This document shows positions 7,385 through 14,409 of a stretch of DNA of 64,000 bases, piece by piece. A program made the position numbers and the translations under genes. Numbering within the stretch: the first letter of the stretch is position 1; each line of letters begins with the position of its first letter. The notes under the pieces were generated by a model, which saw nothing but the letters and a program-made list of their open reading frames with translations, did no database searches and had not been told where the DNA came from. Source of the stretch: Huintestinicola sp050874005 (GTDB taxonomy: Bacteria > Bacillota > Clostridia > Oscillospirales > Ruminococcaceae); contig NZ_JBNMJV010000001.1 of the NCBI RefSeq assembly GCF_050874005.1, positions 119,657 to 183,656 on the forward strand. Reading direction: 5' to 3'.

Positions 7385-8254
7385 ATGTCAAGATTAGTTT
7401 CCGCTAAGGATATGCTTATCAAGGCTCGTGACGGCAAGTACGCTGTCGGTCAGTTCAACATCAACAACCTCGAGTGGACAAAGGCTATCCTGCTCACCGC
7501 TGAAGAGCAGAAGTCTCCCGTTATTCTCGGTGTTTCCGAGGGCGCAGGCAAGTATATGTGCGGCTACAAGACTGTTGTTGGTATGGTAAACGGTATGCTC
7601 GATTCCCTTAACATCACCGTTCCCGTTGCCCTTCACCTTGACCACGGCTCTTTCGAGGGCGCTAAGGCTTGCATCAATGCAGGCTTCTCTTCCATTATGT
7701 TTGACGGTTCTCACTACCCCATTGACGAGAACATTGCTAAGACCACCGCTCTTGTTAACACCTGCGATATTCTCGGCCTTTCCCTTGAGGCTGAGGTTGG
7801 TTCCATCGGCGGCGAAGAGGACGGCGTTGTTGGTATGGGCGAGTGCGCTGATCCTAACGAGTGCAAGGCTGTTGCAGACCTTGGCGTTACTATGCTCGCT
7901 GCAGGTATCGGCAATATTCACGGCAAGTATCCCGCAAATTGGCCCGGTCTCCGCTTTGATGTTCTCGAGGCTATCAAGGCTAAGACAGGCGATATGCCTC
8001 TCGTTCTCCACGGCGGCACAGGTATCCCCGACGAGATGATAAAGAAGGCTATTTCTCTCGGCGTTGCTAAGATCAACGTTAACACCGAGTGCCAGCTCGT
8101 TTTCCAGGAAGCTACAAGAAAGTACATCGAAGAGGGCAAGGACCTTCAGGGCAAGGGCTTCGACCCCAGAAAGCTTCTCGCTCCCGGCTTCGAGGCTATC
8201 AAGCTCAAGGTCAAGGAGAAGATGGAGATCTTCGGTTCTGTTGGCAAGGCTTGA
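7385..8254 (+). CDS. fba: Class II fructose-1,6-bisphosphate aldolase
   Basis: 289 residues; ATG 7385 with GGAGG 9 nt upstream. It carries the class II zinc-aldolase signatures: HLDHGS with the catalytic Asp and zinc-ligand His, the second zinc region GSIGGEEDG, GIGNIHGKY, LVLHGGTGIP, and the phosphate-binding GVAKINVNTECQ. It cleaves fructose-1,6-bisphosphate to DHAP and glyceraldehyde-3-phosphate in glycolysis, and works in reverse in gluconeogenesis. Codon use is that of a highly expressed gene. Own promoter and terminator. Confidence 0.95.
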   Translation: MSRLVSAKDMLIKARDGKYAVGQFNINNLEWTKAILLTAEEQKSPVILGVSEGAGKYMCGYKTVVGMVNGMLDSLNITVPVALHLDHGSFEGAKACINAGFSSIMFDGSHYPIDENIAKTTALVNTCDILGLSLEAEVGSIGGEEDGVVGMGECADPNECKAVADLGVTMLAAGIGNIHGKYPANWPGLRFDVLEAIKAKTGDMPLVLHGGTGIPDEMIKKAISLGVAKINVNTECQLVFQEATRKYIEEGKDLQGKGFDPRKLLAPGFEAIKLKVKEKMEIFGSVGKA

Positions 8255-8279
8255 GTTTAAATTCTGCTTAAATAATGCG

Positions 8280-8316
8280 ACCGCCGCTCATTACTTGATG
8301 AGCGGCGGTTTATTAT
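8280..8316 (+). terminator. fba terminator
   Basis: Perfect 12-bp stem ACCGCCGCTCAT / ATGAGCGGCGGT with a 6-nt loop, then a T-rich tract. Its left part overlaps the stop codon of the convergent membrane-protein gene. Confidence 0.75.
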
Positions 8317-8674
8317 TTGTTCTGCAACTAATTATTCTTGAAATTACCCAATATAAGAATCCACCAAACAAATAAGCAAACAAATCAAAAAAATCAGATG
8401 TAGTGTTTTTTCGGAACAATGGGGTCACATACTCCCAAAATAAGCCTGCGGCTAACATAATCGTCTCGATGTAAAACAGCTTGCATATTTCGTGGTATTT
8501 GCCTATAATGCAAAGCATATTCATAATTGAAACAAAAGTAATACTTCCAATGATATCGTTAAAATAACAACACATAAAAAATCTTAACATATCATTTTCT
8601 ATATCATTTTTTACACTTTGATTCAACAAATAAAAAAACAAAGTAATAATAATAAGTACCGTGTTTTTTCTCAT
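8291..8674 (-). CDS. Small polytopic membrane protein, possibly VanZ-like
   Basis: 127 residues, ATG 8674; its ribosome-binding site (GGATGA) overlaps the stop of the upstream peptide gene. About four hydrophobic segments are visible (VLIIITLFFYLL; the region after FVSIMNMLCIIG; IMLAAGLFWEYV; FAYLFGGFLYWVI). The DFFDLFAYLFGG motif recalls VanZ-like proteins, but the assignment is weak. It is cotranscribed with the 32-residue membrane peptide and lies opposite an Xre regulator gene. Confidence 0.6.
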   Translation of the reverse strand: MRKNTVLIIITLFFYLLNQSVKNDIENDMLRFFMCCYFNDIIGSITFVSIMNMLCIIGKYHEICKLFYIETIMLAAGLFWEYVTPLFRKNTTSDFFDLFAYLFGGFLYWVISRIISCRTNNKPPLIK

Positions 8675-8680
8675 TGAATA

Positions 8681-8779
8681 TCATCCAATAATAGCAAAAA
8701 TTACAAGTGCAATCAATACTCCCAAGATTATTGTTCCTAATGATGTACCCTCACCTTTAAATGTAATTGGCTTTTTCAT
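8681..8779 (-). CDS. 32-residue membrane peptide
   Basis: ATG at 8779 preceded by GAGGATGGG, and stop at 8681. The sequence is MKKPITFKGEGTSL, then a 17-residue hydrophobic helix (GTIILGVLIALVIFAIIG) to the end. It is the first gene after a consensus promoter and is only 6 nt from the next start. A cationic N-terminus plus one transmembrane helix is typical of small membrane toxins, bacteriocin-like peptides or small regulatory membrane proteins. It is too short for routine gene callers. Function unknown. Confidence 0.6.
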   Translation of the reverse strand: MKKPITFKGEGTSLGTIILGVLIALVIFAIIG

Positions 8780-8855
8780 ATTACCCATCCTCATAAATAA
8801 CGAAATATAATGAATCTTACTCGTTATAATCATTTCATAAGATGATTATACACTT

Positions 8856-8884
8856 ATTATAATCTAATCAGATGATTTTGTCAA
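8856..8884 (-). promoter_or_regulatory. Consensus promoter of the membrane-peptide operon, facing the Xre gene
   Basis: On the minus strand: TTGACA (8879-8884), 17 nt, TATAAT (8856-8861). A plus-strand TTGTCA at 8878-8883 followed 17 nt later by TATGGT (8901-8906) probably serves the Xre gene, so the two -35 boxes overlap. Nearby ATCAT...ATGAT repeats (8831-8846, with GATGATT again at 8871) are candidate Xre operators. Confidence 0.7.
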
Positions 8885-8931
8885 GTATAAAAACATCTTT
8901 TATGGTAAAATAAATAAAAGAGGTGTATATA

Positions 8932-9258
8932 ATGGCATATTATCAGAGAATACGTGACCTGAGGGAAGATAGTGACAAAAAGCAAAGCGAATTAGCCAAT
9001 TATCTTAAAACAACAACACAGTATTACAGCCGATACGAACACGGCGAAAGCGAGATACCCTTCGAACGAGCCATAATGCTTGCTAAATACTACAACGTGA
9101 GCCTGGACTACATTGCGGGGCTTACAAACAACAAACGGGGGCTTGCTTCAAGCGACCTTTCCGACAGCGAACAGGAGCTTTTACGCTTTGTCGCTTCACT
9201 TTCCGAAGATGAGCGGAAACGCCTTTCGGAGCTGGCGGAGATAATTGAGAAAATTTGA
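8932..9258 (+). CDS. Xre/Cro-CI-family transcriptional regulator
   Basis: 108 residues; ATG 8932 is 8 nt after AAAAGAGG (GTG 8923 is too close). An HTH_3 domain fills residues 1-65: RIRDLREDSDKKQSELANYL, then TTTQYYSRYEHGESEIP and LAKYYNVSLDYIAGLT. The C-terminal 40 residues are helical and acidic (SDLSDSEQELLRFVASL), a likely dimerisation part. Divergence from the membrane-peptide operon with overlapping promoters suggests it represses both. Inference from layout only. Confidence 0.85.
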   Translation: MAYYQRIRDLREDSDKKQSELANYLKTTTQYYSRYEHGESEIPFERAIMLAKYYNVSLDYIAGLTNNKRGLASSDLSDSEQELLRFVASLSEDERKRLSELAEIIEKI

Positions 9259-9270
9259 TTTTGGGGATAA

Positions 9271-9306
9271 AAAACGGCTGTGGAAAGTTTCCATAGCCGT
9301 TTTGCA
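9271..9306. terminator. Bidirectional terminator between the two Xre-type genes
   Basis: Stem AAAACGGCT / AGCCGTTTT (9271-9279, 9295-9303) with inner TGGAAA / TTTCCA. A-rich on one side and T-rich on the other, it lies between converging genes. Confidence 0.8.
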
Positions 9307-9308
9307 GT

Positions 9309-9605
9309 TCAGACATTCTGAGTTTTCGGGACAAATTCTATCTTTAAATTCATATTCATTGCAGAAGCAAGGCGCATAAGTGTTTTTACGGACGGGTTGG
9401 CGTTCCCACGTTCAAGCTTGCTTATGTCCGCCTGGTCTATGCCCGTAAGCTCTGCAAGCTGCTTCTGAGTGAGATGTTCCGAGTTTCGGCAGGCTATCAG
9501 CATTTTTGCGATCTCATATTCGGGGGCAAGGGCTTCGTATTCACGGCGCACTTCTTCATTGGTTTCAAGCTGATGGGCGAGGGTGTTTCTGAAATTTTTG
9601 CTCAT
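9309..9605 (-). CDS. HigA-like Xre antitoxin/regulator
   Basis: 98 residues; ATG 9605 follows GGAG at 8-nt spacing. The N-terminal third is helical and charged (NTLAHQLETNEEVRREYEAL). A helix-turn-helix follows: LTQKQLAELTGIDQADISKLERGNANPS. This C-terminal HTH with an N-terminal extension is typical of HigA2/RelB-associated antitoxins. No RelE/HigB toxin gene flanks it in either direction, so it may be an orphan antitoxin or a plain regulator. Its promoter carries a near-palindrome suitable for autorepression. Confidence 0.75.
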   Translation of the reverse strand: MSKNFRNTLAHQLETNEEVRREYEALAPEYEIAKMLIACRNSEHLTQKQLAELTGIDQADISKLERGNANPSVKTLMRLASAMNMNLKIEFVPKTQNV

Positions 9606-9627
9606 TGATATCACTCCATTTTGTGAT

Positions 9628-9678
9628 ATGGTATATATCCCATATTTATATTGTATTCCATAATACTAAATTTGTCAA
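9628..9678 (-). promoter_or_regulatory. Promoter and probable operator of the HigA-like gene
   Basis: Minus strand TTGACA (9673-9678), 17 nt, TACAAT (9650-9655). Downstream, 9628-9643 is a near-perfect palindrome (ATGG-TATATATC-CCAT), placed where an autorepressor would bind. Confidence 0.65.
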
Positions 9679-9715
9679 GAATAAATAGTATGTAGTGATC
9701 GTCTTTTGTTATCTC

Positions 9716-9744
9716 TTGCAAAATCCCCTCAGATATGCTATAAT
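9716..9744 (+). promoter_or_regulatory. Promoter of recQ
   Basis: TTGCAA (9716-9721), 17 nt, TATAAT (9739-9744). The transcript would include all of structured element copy B. Confidence 0.75.
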
Positions 9745-9789
9745 TACCCGTAGAAAAATATCCGCTGAGCGGTGAAAATAAGGTGAGAT

Positions 9790-9887
9790 TTTGAAAATCA
9801 AAGATTTTCAAACCGAGTTTTGTTTCTTTGTCTGACGACAAAGATCTCCTTACGGAATACACAAAACTCTCAAATAAGGAATGGTTA
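9790..9887 (+). ncRNA. Structured upstream element, copy B
   Basis: Shares 39 identical nt with copy A (9790-9828 vs 6543-6581). The same outer pairing GAGTTTTGT (9815-9823) with ACAAAACTC (9861-9869) encloses different hairpins: CTTTGTC-TGAC-GACAAAG and TCC-TTAC-GGA. It ends AAGGAATGGTTA, giving recQ's Shine-Dalgarno, and the start codon falls at exactly the same distance (12 nt) as in copy A. Confidence 0.65.
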
Positions 9888-9892
9888 ATCAG

Positions 9893-12142
9893 ATGGTTCA
9901 GAATGATATCTTAAAAAAATATTTCGGATATGAAAGCTTTCGTCCCGGGCAGGATCAGCTTGTGGAGAGCATTGTTTCGGGGAGAGACACTCTCGGTGTT
10001 ATGCCTACGGGTGCGGGAAAATCCCTTTGCTATCAGATACCTGCTCTTATGATGGAGGGTATCACTATCGTAATATCTCCGCTTATTTCTCTTATGCAGG
10101 ATCAGGTGGGGGCGCTGGTGCAGTCGGGGATAAGAGCCGCTTACATAAACAGCTCTCTTACGATGAACCAGCTTTACGCCGTTATCAGAAACGCCGAGGA
10201 GGGAGTATATAAGCTTATTTATGTGGCTCCCGAGCGGCTTGATTCCGAGCTGTTTATGAATTTCGCTCAGAAAGCAAAGATATCTATGATAACCGTGGAC
10301 GAGGCACACTGCATTTCTCAGTGGGGGCAGGATTTCAGACCCAGCTATCTGAATATCCCGAAATTTGCGGCTTCTCTGCCACGAAGACCTGTTATGACCG
10401 CTTTTACCGCTACTGCTACGCAGCGTGTGCGTGATGATATTGTGAGACTTCTGGAGCTTCGTGACCCGTTTACTCTTGTCACGGGCTTTGACCGGAAAAA
10501 TCTCTATTTTGAGGTGCGCCGTCCCTCGGACAAGTTTGCAGACCTTAAAAGGCTTGTGACCGCTTATGACAAGGAGGGACGCAGCGGCATTGTTTACTGC
10601 TCCACAAGGAAAAATGTGGAAGATGTTTGCGCTAAGCTGTGCGATGCGGGATTTTCGGCTTCGAGATATCACGCAGGTCTTTCCGAGGAGGAGAGACGGG
10701 TAAATCAGGAGGACTTTATTTTTGACCGGAAAAAGATAATGGTTGCCACAAACGCTTTCGGTATGGGTATTGACAAGTCTAATGTGACCTTTGTTATCCA
10801 CTACAATATGCCAAAGGACGTGGAAAGCTATTATCAGGAAGCGGGTCGTGCGGGACGTGACGGGTCGCCCTCCGACTGCATTTTGCTTTACAGCGGTCAG
10901 GACGTTATAACCGCTGAGTTTCTTATCAAAAAAAGCTTTGAGCAGTCTGAGCAGGAGCCTGCTGCTGCTGAGGAGACAAGGCGCAGAGATCTTAAAAGGC
11001 TTCGGGATATGACCTATTACTGCACCTGCGGAGATTGTCTGAGGGGGTATATCCTGCGGTATTTCGGGGAAAAAGCTCCTTTGGAGTGCGGCTGCTGTTC
11101 GGTTTGCTGCTCGGATTCTGCGGAGACGGATATAACGGTGGAGGCGCAGAAGATAATTTCCTGCATTTACAGAGCGGGTCAGAGGTTCGGCGCTAAGATG
11201 ATATGCGACATTTTAAGGGGCAGCGAGTCGGAAAAGCTCTCCGGCTGGGGGCTTGACAAGCTTTCTACATACGGCATTATGAAAGACACCTCGGAGCGGC
11301 GTATCAGGCGCATTATGGAACGGCTTGAGGTCATGGGGTATATTAAGCGCACGGAGGGCGACCGTCCTGTTCTGACGGTGGATAATTCGGCGCTTGAGGT
11401 GCTGAGGGGAACGGTGGTCGTCAAGGCTCGTATCCCCGAGGACGAGGTGAAGGAGAAAAAGACGAAGGAAACTCTCGTTTATGCGGCTGACCCCAAGCTT
11501 ATGGAAATTCTCAAGAAGCTGAGGCAGAGGATAGCTTCTGTTCAGGGTGTGCCTGCTTATTTTATTTTTACGGACGCTACCCTTGCGGATATGTGTGAAA
11601 AGAGACCCTGTTCGGCTGCGGAATTTTTGAATGTTTCGGGTGTGGGAAGTGCTAAGCTTGAGCGGTACGGTGATGAGTTTATCGGGGCGATAAAGAGCTA
11701 CTGTGATGAAAATCCGGCGGGGGAGCCTACGGTCAAAAAGGCTCCCGTTAACCGTATGAAAACCCCCGAGGACAGGAAAAGAGCTTTTGCGGAGCTTGAG
11801 AGGGGCATTTCTAAATTTGCACCGTCTGAGGAGAATATGAACATTACTGCGCTGATAAGCGGCATTATTACGGCGGCGGGGGCGAATGTTTCTGCCGCAA
11901 ATCTGAGAACGGCAGTTCTTGAGTGGCTTATTGACCAGGGGTATTTGCAAGTTTGCCCCGACAATGAGGGCGGCGAGCGGAAGGGCATTACGGGGCGCTC
12001 TGACGAGATAGGCATTTTTGAGGAGCAGGTCACCGCAACTTCGGGAAAAAGCTACACCCGTGTACTGTACAGCACACGGGCGCAGAGGTTTATTGCGGAT
12101 AATATGGGTAATATCGGTAAATTTCAAGCGGCTCACTTATGA
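9893..12142 (+). CDS. recQ: ATP-dependent DNA helicase RecQ
   Basis: 749 residues from ATG 9893 (MVQNDILKKYFG); ATG 9881 directly abuts the Shine-Dalgarno. Superfamily 2 motifs: MPTGAGKS (motif I), DEAHCISQWGQDFRPSY (motif II and the aromatic-rich loop, near 136), and QEAGRAGRDG (motif VI). The zinc-binding cysteines lie at about 380-407 (CTCGDC...CGCCSVC). A winged-helix RQC region follows, then an HRDC domain around 540-600, then an extra helical C-terminal region of about 120 residues. It unwinds DNA 3'-5' in recombination and fork repair. The stop overlaps rlmH by 10 nt on the opposite strand. Confidence 0.94.
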   Translation: MVQNDILKKYFGYESFRPGQDQLVESIVSGRDTLGVMPTGAGKSLCYQIPALMMEGITIVISPLISLMQDQVGALVQSGIRAAYINSSLTMNQLYAVIRNAEEGVYKLIYVAPERLDSELFMNFAQKAKISMITVDEAHCISQWGQDFRPSYLNIPKFAASLPRRPVMTAFTATATQRVRDDIVRLLELRDPFTLVTGFDRKNLYFEVRRPSDKFADLKRLVTAYDKEGRSGIVYCSTRKNVEDVCAKLCDAGFSASRYHAGLSEEERRVNQEDFIFDRKKIMVATNAFGMGIDKSNVTFVIHYNMPKDVESYYQEAGRAGRDGSPSDCILLYSGQDVITAEFLIKKSFEQSEQEPAAAEETRRRDLKRLRDMTYYCTCGDCLRGYILRYFGEKAPLECGCCSVCCSDSAETDITVEAQKIISCIYRAGQRFGAKMICDILRGSESEKLSGWGLDKLSTYGIMKDTSERRIRRIMERLEVMGYIKRTEGDRPVLTVDNSALEVLRGTVVVKARIPEDEVKEKKTKETLVYAADPKLMEILKKLRQRIASVQGVPAYFIFTDATLADMCEKRPCSAAEFLNVSGVGSAKLERYGDEFIGAIKSYCDENPAGEPTVKKAPVNRMKTPEDRKRAFAELERGISKFAPSEENMNITALISGIITAAGANVSAANLRTAVLEWLIDQGYLQVCPDNEGGERKGITGRSDEIGIFEEQVTATSGKSYTRVLYSTRAQRFIADNMGNIGKFQAAHL

Positions 12143-12612
12143 TATTTCCCGTTTCCGAGTATGGACATTGCACGATAGAGCTGTTCAAGGAGCATTACCC
12201 TTGCAAGCTGGTGGGGGAATGTCATAGGGGACATTGAGAGCCTGAGTGCGGCGGCTTTTTTTACCTTGTCCGATAGTCCGTAGGAGCTGCCTATGACGAT
12301 ACTTATAGAGCTTTTTCCCTCAACGGCGAATTTTTGCAGCCTTTCGGAAAAGTCCTCGCTGCTCATCATTTTGCCCTCTATGCACATTGCGATCACTGCG
12401 TCGCTCCCTGCGGCGGAGAGTATAGCGTCGGCTTCGGTGTCGAGTGCCGACTTTATTACCTTTTCCGAGGGGTTATCGGGGAGGCGGCACTCGGGGAGCT
12501 CGGTTATTTTTATATGACAGTAGGCTCCGAGACGTTTTGTATATTCGGCGCAGGCTTCTCTCAGGTAGCTTTCCTTGAGCTTTCCTACGGTTATGAGGTT
12601 TATATTGAACAT
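12133..12612 (-). CDS. rlmH: 23S rRNA (pseudouridine1915-N3)-methyltransferase
   Basis: 159 residues, the normal length for the SPOUT-family RlmH/YbeA. It opens MFNINLITVGKLKESYLREA. It contains the knot signatures ISIVIGSSYGLSDKV and LSMSPMTFPHQLARVMLLEQLYRAMSI, and ends GNGKYHK, the conserved Tyr-His terminus needed for activity. It methylates Psi1915 in helix 69 of 23S rRNA on the assembled 70S ribosome using S-adenosylmethionine. Converges with and overlaps the 3' end of recQ. Confidence 0.95.
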   Translation of the reverse strand: MFNINLITVGKLKESYLREACAEYTKRLGAYCHIKITELPECRLPDNPSEKVIKSALDTEADAILSAAGSDAVIAMCIEGKMMSSEDFSERLQKFAVEGKSSISIVIGSSYGLSDKVKKAAALRLSMSPMTFPHQLARVMLLEQLYRAMSILGNGKYHK

Positions 12613-12649
12613 TTACTTTGCTCCTTTTTTATAGGGGATTTCACATTAA

Positions 12650-12740
12650 GCGGGTGACGAACCGCAGCGAGACGTTCTATAGTTTGTTTGGGCGGCTGGC
12701 TGGCGGCTCGGTAACGATAGAAGCAAGCTGCCCGATAAAC
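12650..12740 (+). repeat. Interspersed intergenic repeat, copy R2
   Basis: Variant hairpin GCGGGT-GACG-AACCGC, then AGCGAGACGTTCTATAG, the core GGCTCGGTAACG and the tail CTGCCCGATAAAC. Lies just upstream of rlmH and downstream of the small membrane-protein gene. Confidence 0.85.
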
Positions 12741-12749
12741 GGGAGAACG

Positions 12750-12971
12750 TTATTGCATCTTTTTTGACAAAATCAAGAAGACAACCCCAACAACCAGCAA
12801 AATAATTCCCAGGAGAAATGCTTTCATCATTATTCCTCGCTGATCTGCATAAAGACCGGCGGAGCCATCCAATGTATGATTGCTGGCATACCAAAACATT
12901 CCGCCAATTAAAAATGCGATAACACTAATTATGATGAAAATAATTCCCAGAACGAAAAAAGTTTTTTTCAT
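12750..12971 (-). CDS. Small two-helix membrane protein
   Basis: 73 residues from ATG 12971 with GGAGG 6 nt upstream. Two hydrophobic helices (FVLGIIFIIISVIAFLIGGMFW and AFLLGIILLVVGVVFLIL) flank a short polar loop (SNHTLDGSAGLYADQRG), followed by a basic end (SKKMQ). The N-terminal Lys pair favours both ends inside. No family recognised. It stands alone between repeat copies R2 and R3. Confidence 0.65.
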   Translation of the reverse strand: MKKTFFVLGIIFIIISVIAFLIGGMFWYASNHTLDGSAGLYADQRGIMMKAFLLGIILLVVGVVFLILSKKMQ

Positions 12972-13007
12972 ATTATCCTCCAAATAAATCATAAATTTCC
13001 GCTTTTT

Positions 13008-13091
13008 CGGTCAGTATATTTGTATGTTGCCGAGCCGATAGTCTGACGGCCGAATAAATTACAGAACGTCTCGCTGCGGGTCGTTACCCGC
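13008..13091 (-). repeat. Interspersed intergenic repeat, copy R3
   Basis: Reverse-oriented copy: on the minus strand it starts with the hairpin GCGGGT-AACG-ACCCGC and ends AAATATACTGACCG. Very close in sequence to R9 (54301-54385). Confidence 0.85.
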
Positions 13092-13178
13092 CGATTTGCG
13101 GGGCTGATATTTCTCAGCCCATAATATAATTTTGTATTATAATATTCAGATAAAAATCAACCGGAATTTTCTTTTATC

Positions 13179-13949
13179 TCAGAGTATCAGCTCAAGTATC
13201 AGCAGCATTATAGGCTGATGTACGGCGTATATGAGCAGGGAATGTCTGCCTATAAATTCAAGGGGCGGGCATTTCATTCGGTAAAAGGCTTCGGGCAGCT
13301 TATGCTCCTTTACGGGGACGTGGAGGGCATAACCGAAAAGAAACATAAATATGTAGGGGATAAGGGGGAAATAGTCGGCGCTGTAAAATTCTCCGCTTTT
13401 TATGCCAATGGGATAGAGGTAGAGGTCTACGGCGGGGAGGGGAACGGTGATGTCGGTGACGAATAGATGTATGGTGCCGCTTCGGTGAAAATCCATAAGC
13501 ATTATCCACAGCAGGGCGGAGGCTATGAGAAGCGCCTGCCACGGTATTTTATCAAGCAGGGGACGGAGCAGTCCGCATATTGTCATACAGGCTCCGAAAC
13601 AGCTCAGAACTCCGAACACGATAAGCTCCGAGGGGATAAAATATGAGGTCACAAAGGTTATGAGCCAGCCTGCGATATAGAGAAAGGCTCCTCTTTTTAT
13701 GGGGTCTTTGGAATAGCGTGTGCATATGCCCGAGACGGCGAAAAGCACCCATAGAAAGCAGGTGTGTACCGTTTCCGTTTCGGGCTGTCCCGGAGTTATG
13801 GGGCGGGGTATGGGGATTTTATAGATGAAGCGCAGGTCGAAAAGGAGATGGTAGAGCATTACAAGCACCATTGCTCCTCCTCGGAGTATATCCAGGGCGG
13901 CTATGCGCTCTTTTTTGGCTGCTTCGGTCATAGCGGGGGCGGCTTGCAC
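13179..13949 (-). CDS. Heparan-alpha-glucosaminide N-acetyltransferase-like (DUF1624) membrane protein
   Basis: 256 residues from GTG 13949, chosen for AAGGAG 8 nt upstream; ATG 13931 is the alternative. RIAALDILRGGAMVLVMLYHLLFDL is the DUF1624/acyltransferase N-terminal helix with its Arg and His, and about seven further hydrophobic segments follow, ending in FIGRHSLLIYAVHQPIMLL. The family is related to membrane acyltransferases that modify sugars, but bacterial members lack a defined substrate. Monocistronic between R3 and R4. Confidence 0.8.
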   Translation of the reverse strand: MQAAPAMTEAAKKERIAALDILRGGAMVLVMLYHLLFDLRFIYKIPIPRPITPGQPETETVHTCFLWVLFAVSGICTRYSKDPIKRGAFLYIAGWLITFVTSYFIPSELIVFGVLSCFGACMTICGLLRPLLDKIPWQALLIASALLWIMLMDFHRSGTIHLFVTDITVPLPAVDLYLYPIGIKSGEFYSADYFPLIPYIFMFLFGYALHVPVKEHKLPEAFYRMKCPPLEFIGRHSLLIYAVHQPIMLLILELIL

Positions 13950-14084
13950 GGGCGTGGCTCCTTTCGGCGGTTTTTTGTTTCAGTTATTATTATAATGCGG
14001 GTGTGGGGAGATGTCAAGCATAGAATGGATTTTTTCAATTGTTTAGTCAGCTTCTATGATATGGCGGTTCGTCACCTGCAAATT

Positions 14085-14178
14085 GCGATTTATCAGGCAG
14101 CTTATTTGTACCGTTACCGAACCGACGGTCTGCTGTCCAAATAAATTATAGAACGTCTCGCTGCGGGTCGTCACCCGC
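14085..14178 (-). repeat. Interspersed intergenic repeat, copy R4 (with partial second unit)
   Basis: Reverse-oriented full copy with hairpin and tail. On its distal side, 14066-14084 looks like the beginning of another unit (CGGTTCGTCACCTGC), suggesting units can lie in tandem. Confidence 0.85.
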
Positions 14179-14196
14179 AAAAATTTTCCAAAGTGC

Positions 14197-14225
14197 TTGC
14201 AATAAACAGGGGAATGTGGTATAAT
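14197..14225 (+). promoter_or_regulatory. Promoter of proS
   Basis: TTGCAA (14197-14202), 17 nt, TATAAT (14220-14225). The leader to proS is about 180 nt. Confidence 0.75.
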
Positions 14226-14260
14226 AACTTTATACATTTGCCCGAAAGGAGGCGGCGGTG

Positions 14261-14326
14261 ATGTCTGCCCGAATTTTTTGCTTTTATGCCCGTCGGTTTC
14301 CCGAAAGGGTGCAGGGTGATTTTTGA
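14261..14326 (+). CDS. Possible 21-residue leader peptide of proS
   Basis: ATG 14261 follows a strong AAAGGAGG, in fact better than that of proS itself. The peptide MSARIFCFYARRFPERVQGDF has one Pro codon and three Arg codons. A 10-bp self-complementary stretch (14353-14373, CTCTTCGTTC...GAACGAAGAG) lies between it and proS. I found no T-box TGGNACCGCG motif. It could be an attenuating or coupling upstream frame, or fortuitous. Confidence 0.4.
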   Translation: MSARIFCFYARRFPERVQGDF

Positions 14327-14409
14327 GTCGGACTGATTTATGAACTTACGGTCTCTTCGTTCCGAACGAAGAGCGCTTACTAATATTTATAAAAGGAGAA
14401 TTATCTGTT

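Noticed and set aside
9611..9862. 83-codon minus-strand frame between the HigA-like gene and recQ, considered as a missing HigB/RelE toxin
   Set aside because: It runs through leader element B and the recQ promoter, has no ribosome-binding site and no RelE-like motif.
14226..14409. T-box riboswitch before proS
   Set aside because: No TGGNACCGCG antiterminator motif and no typical stem I/specifier loop could be found.
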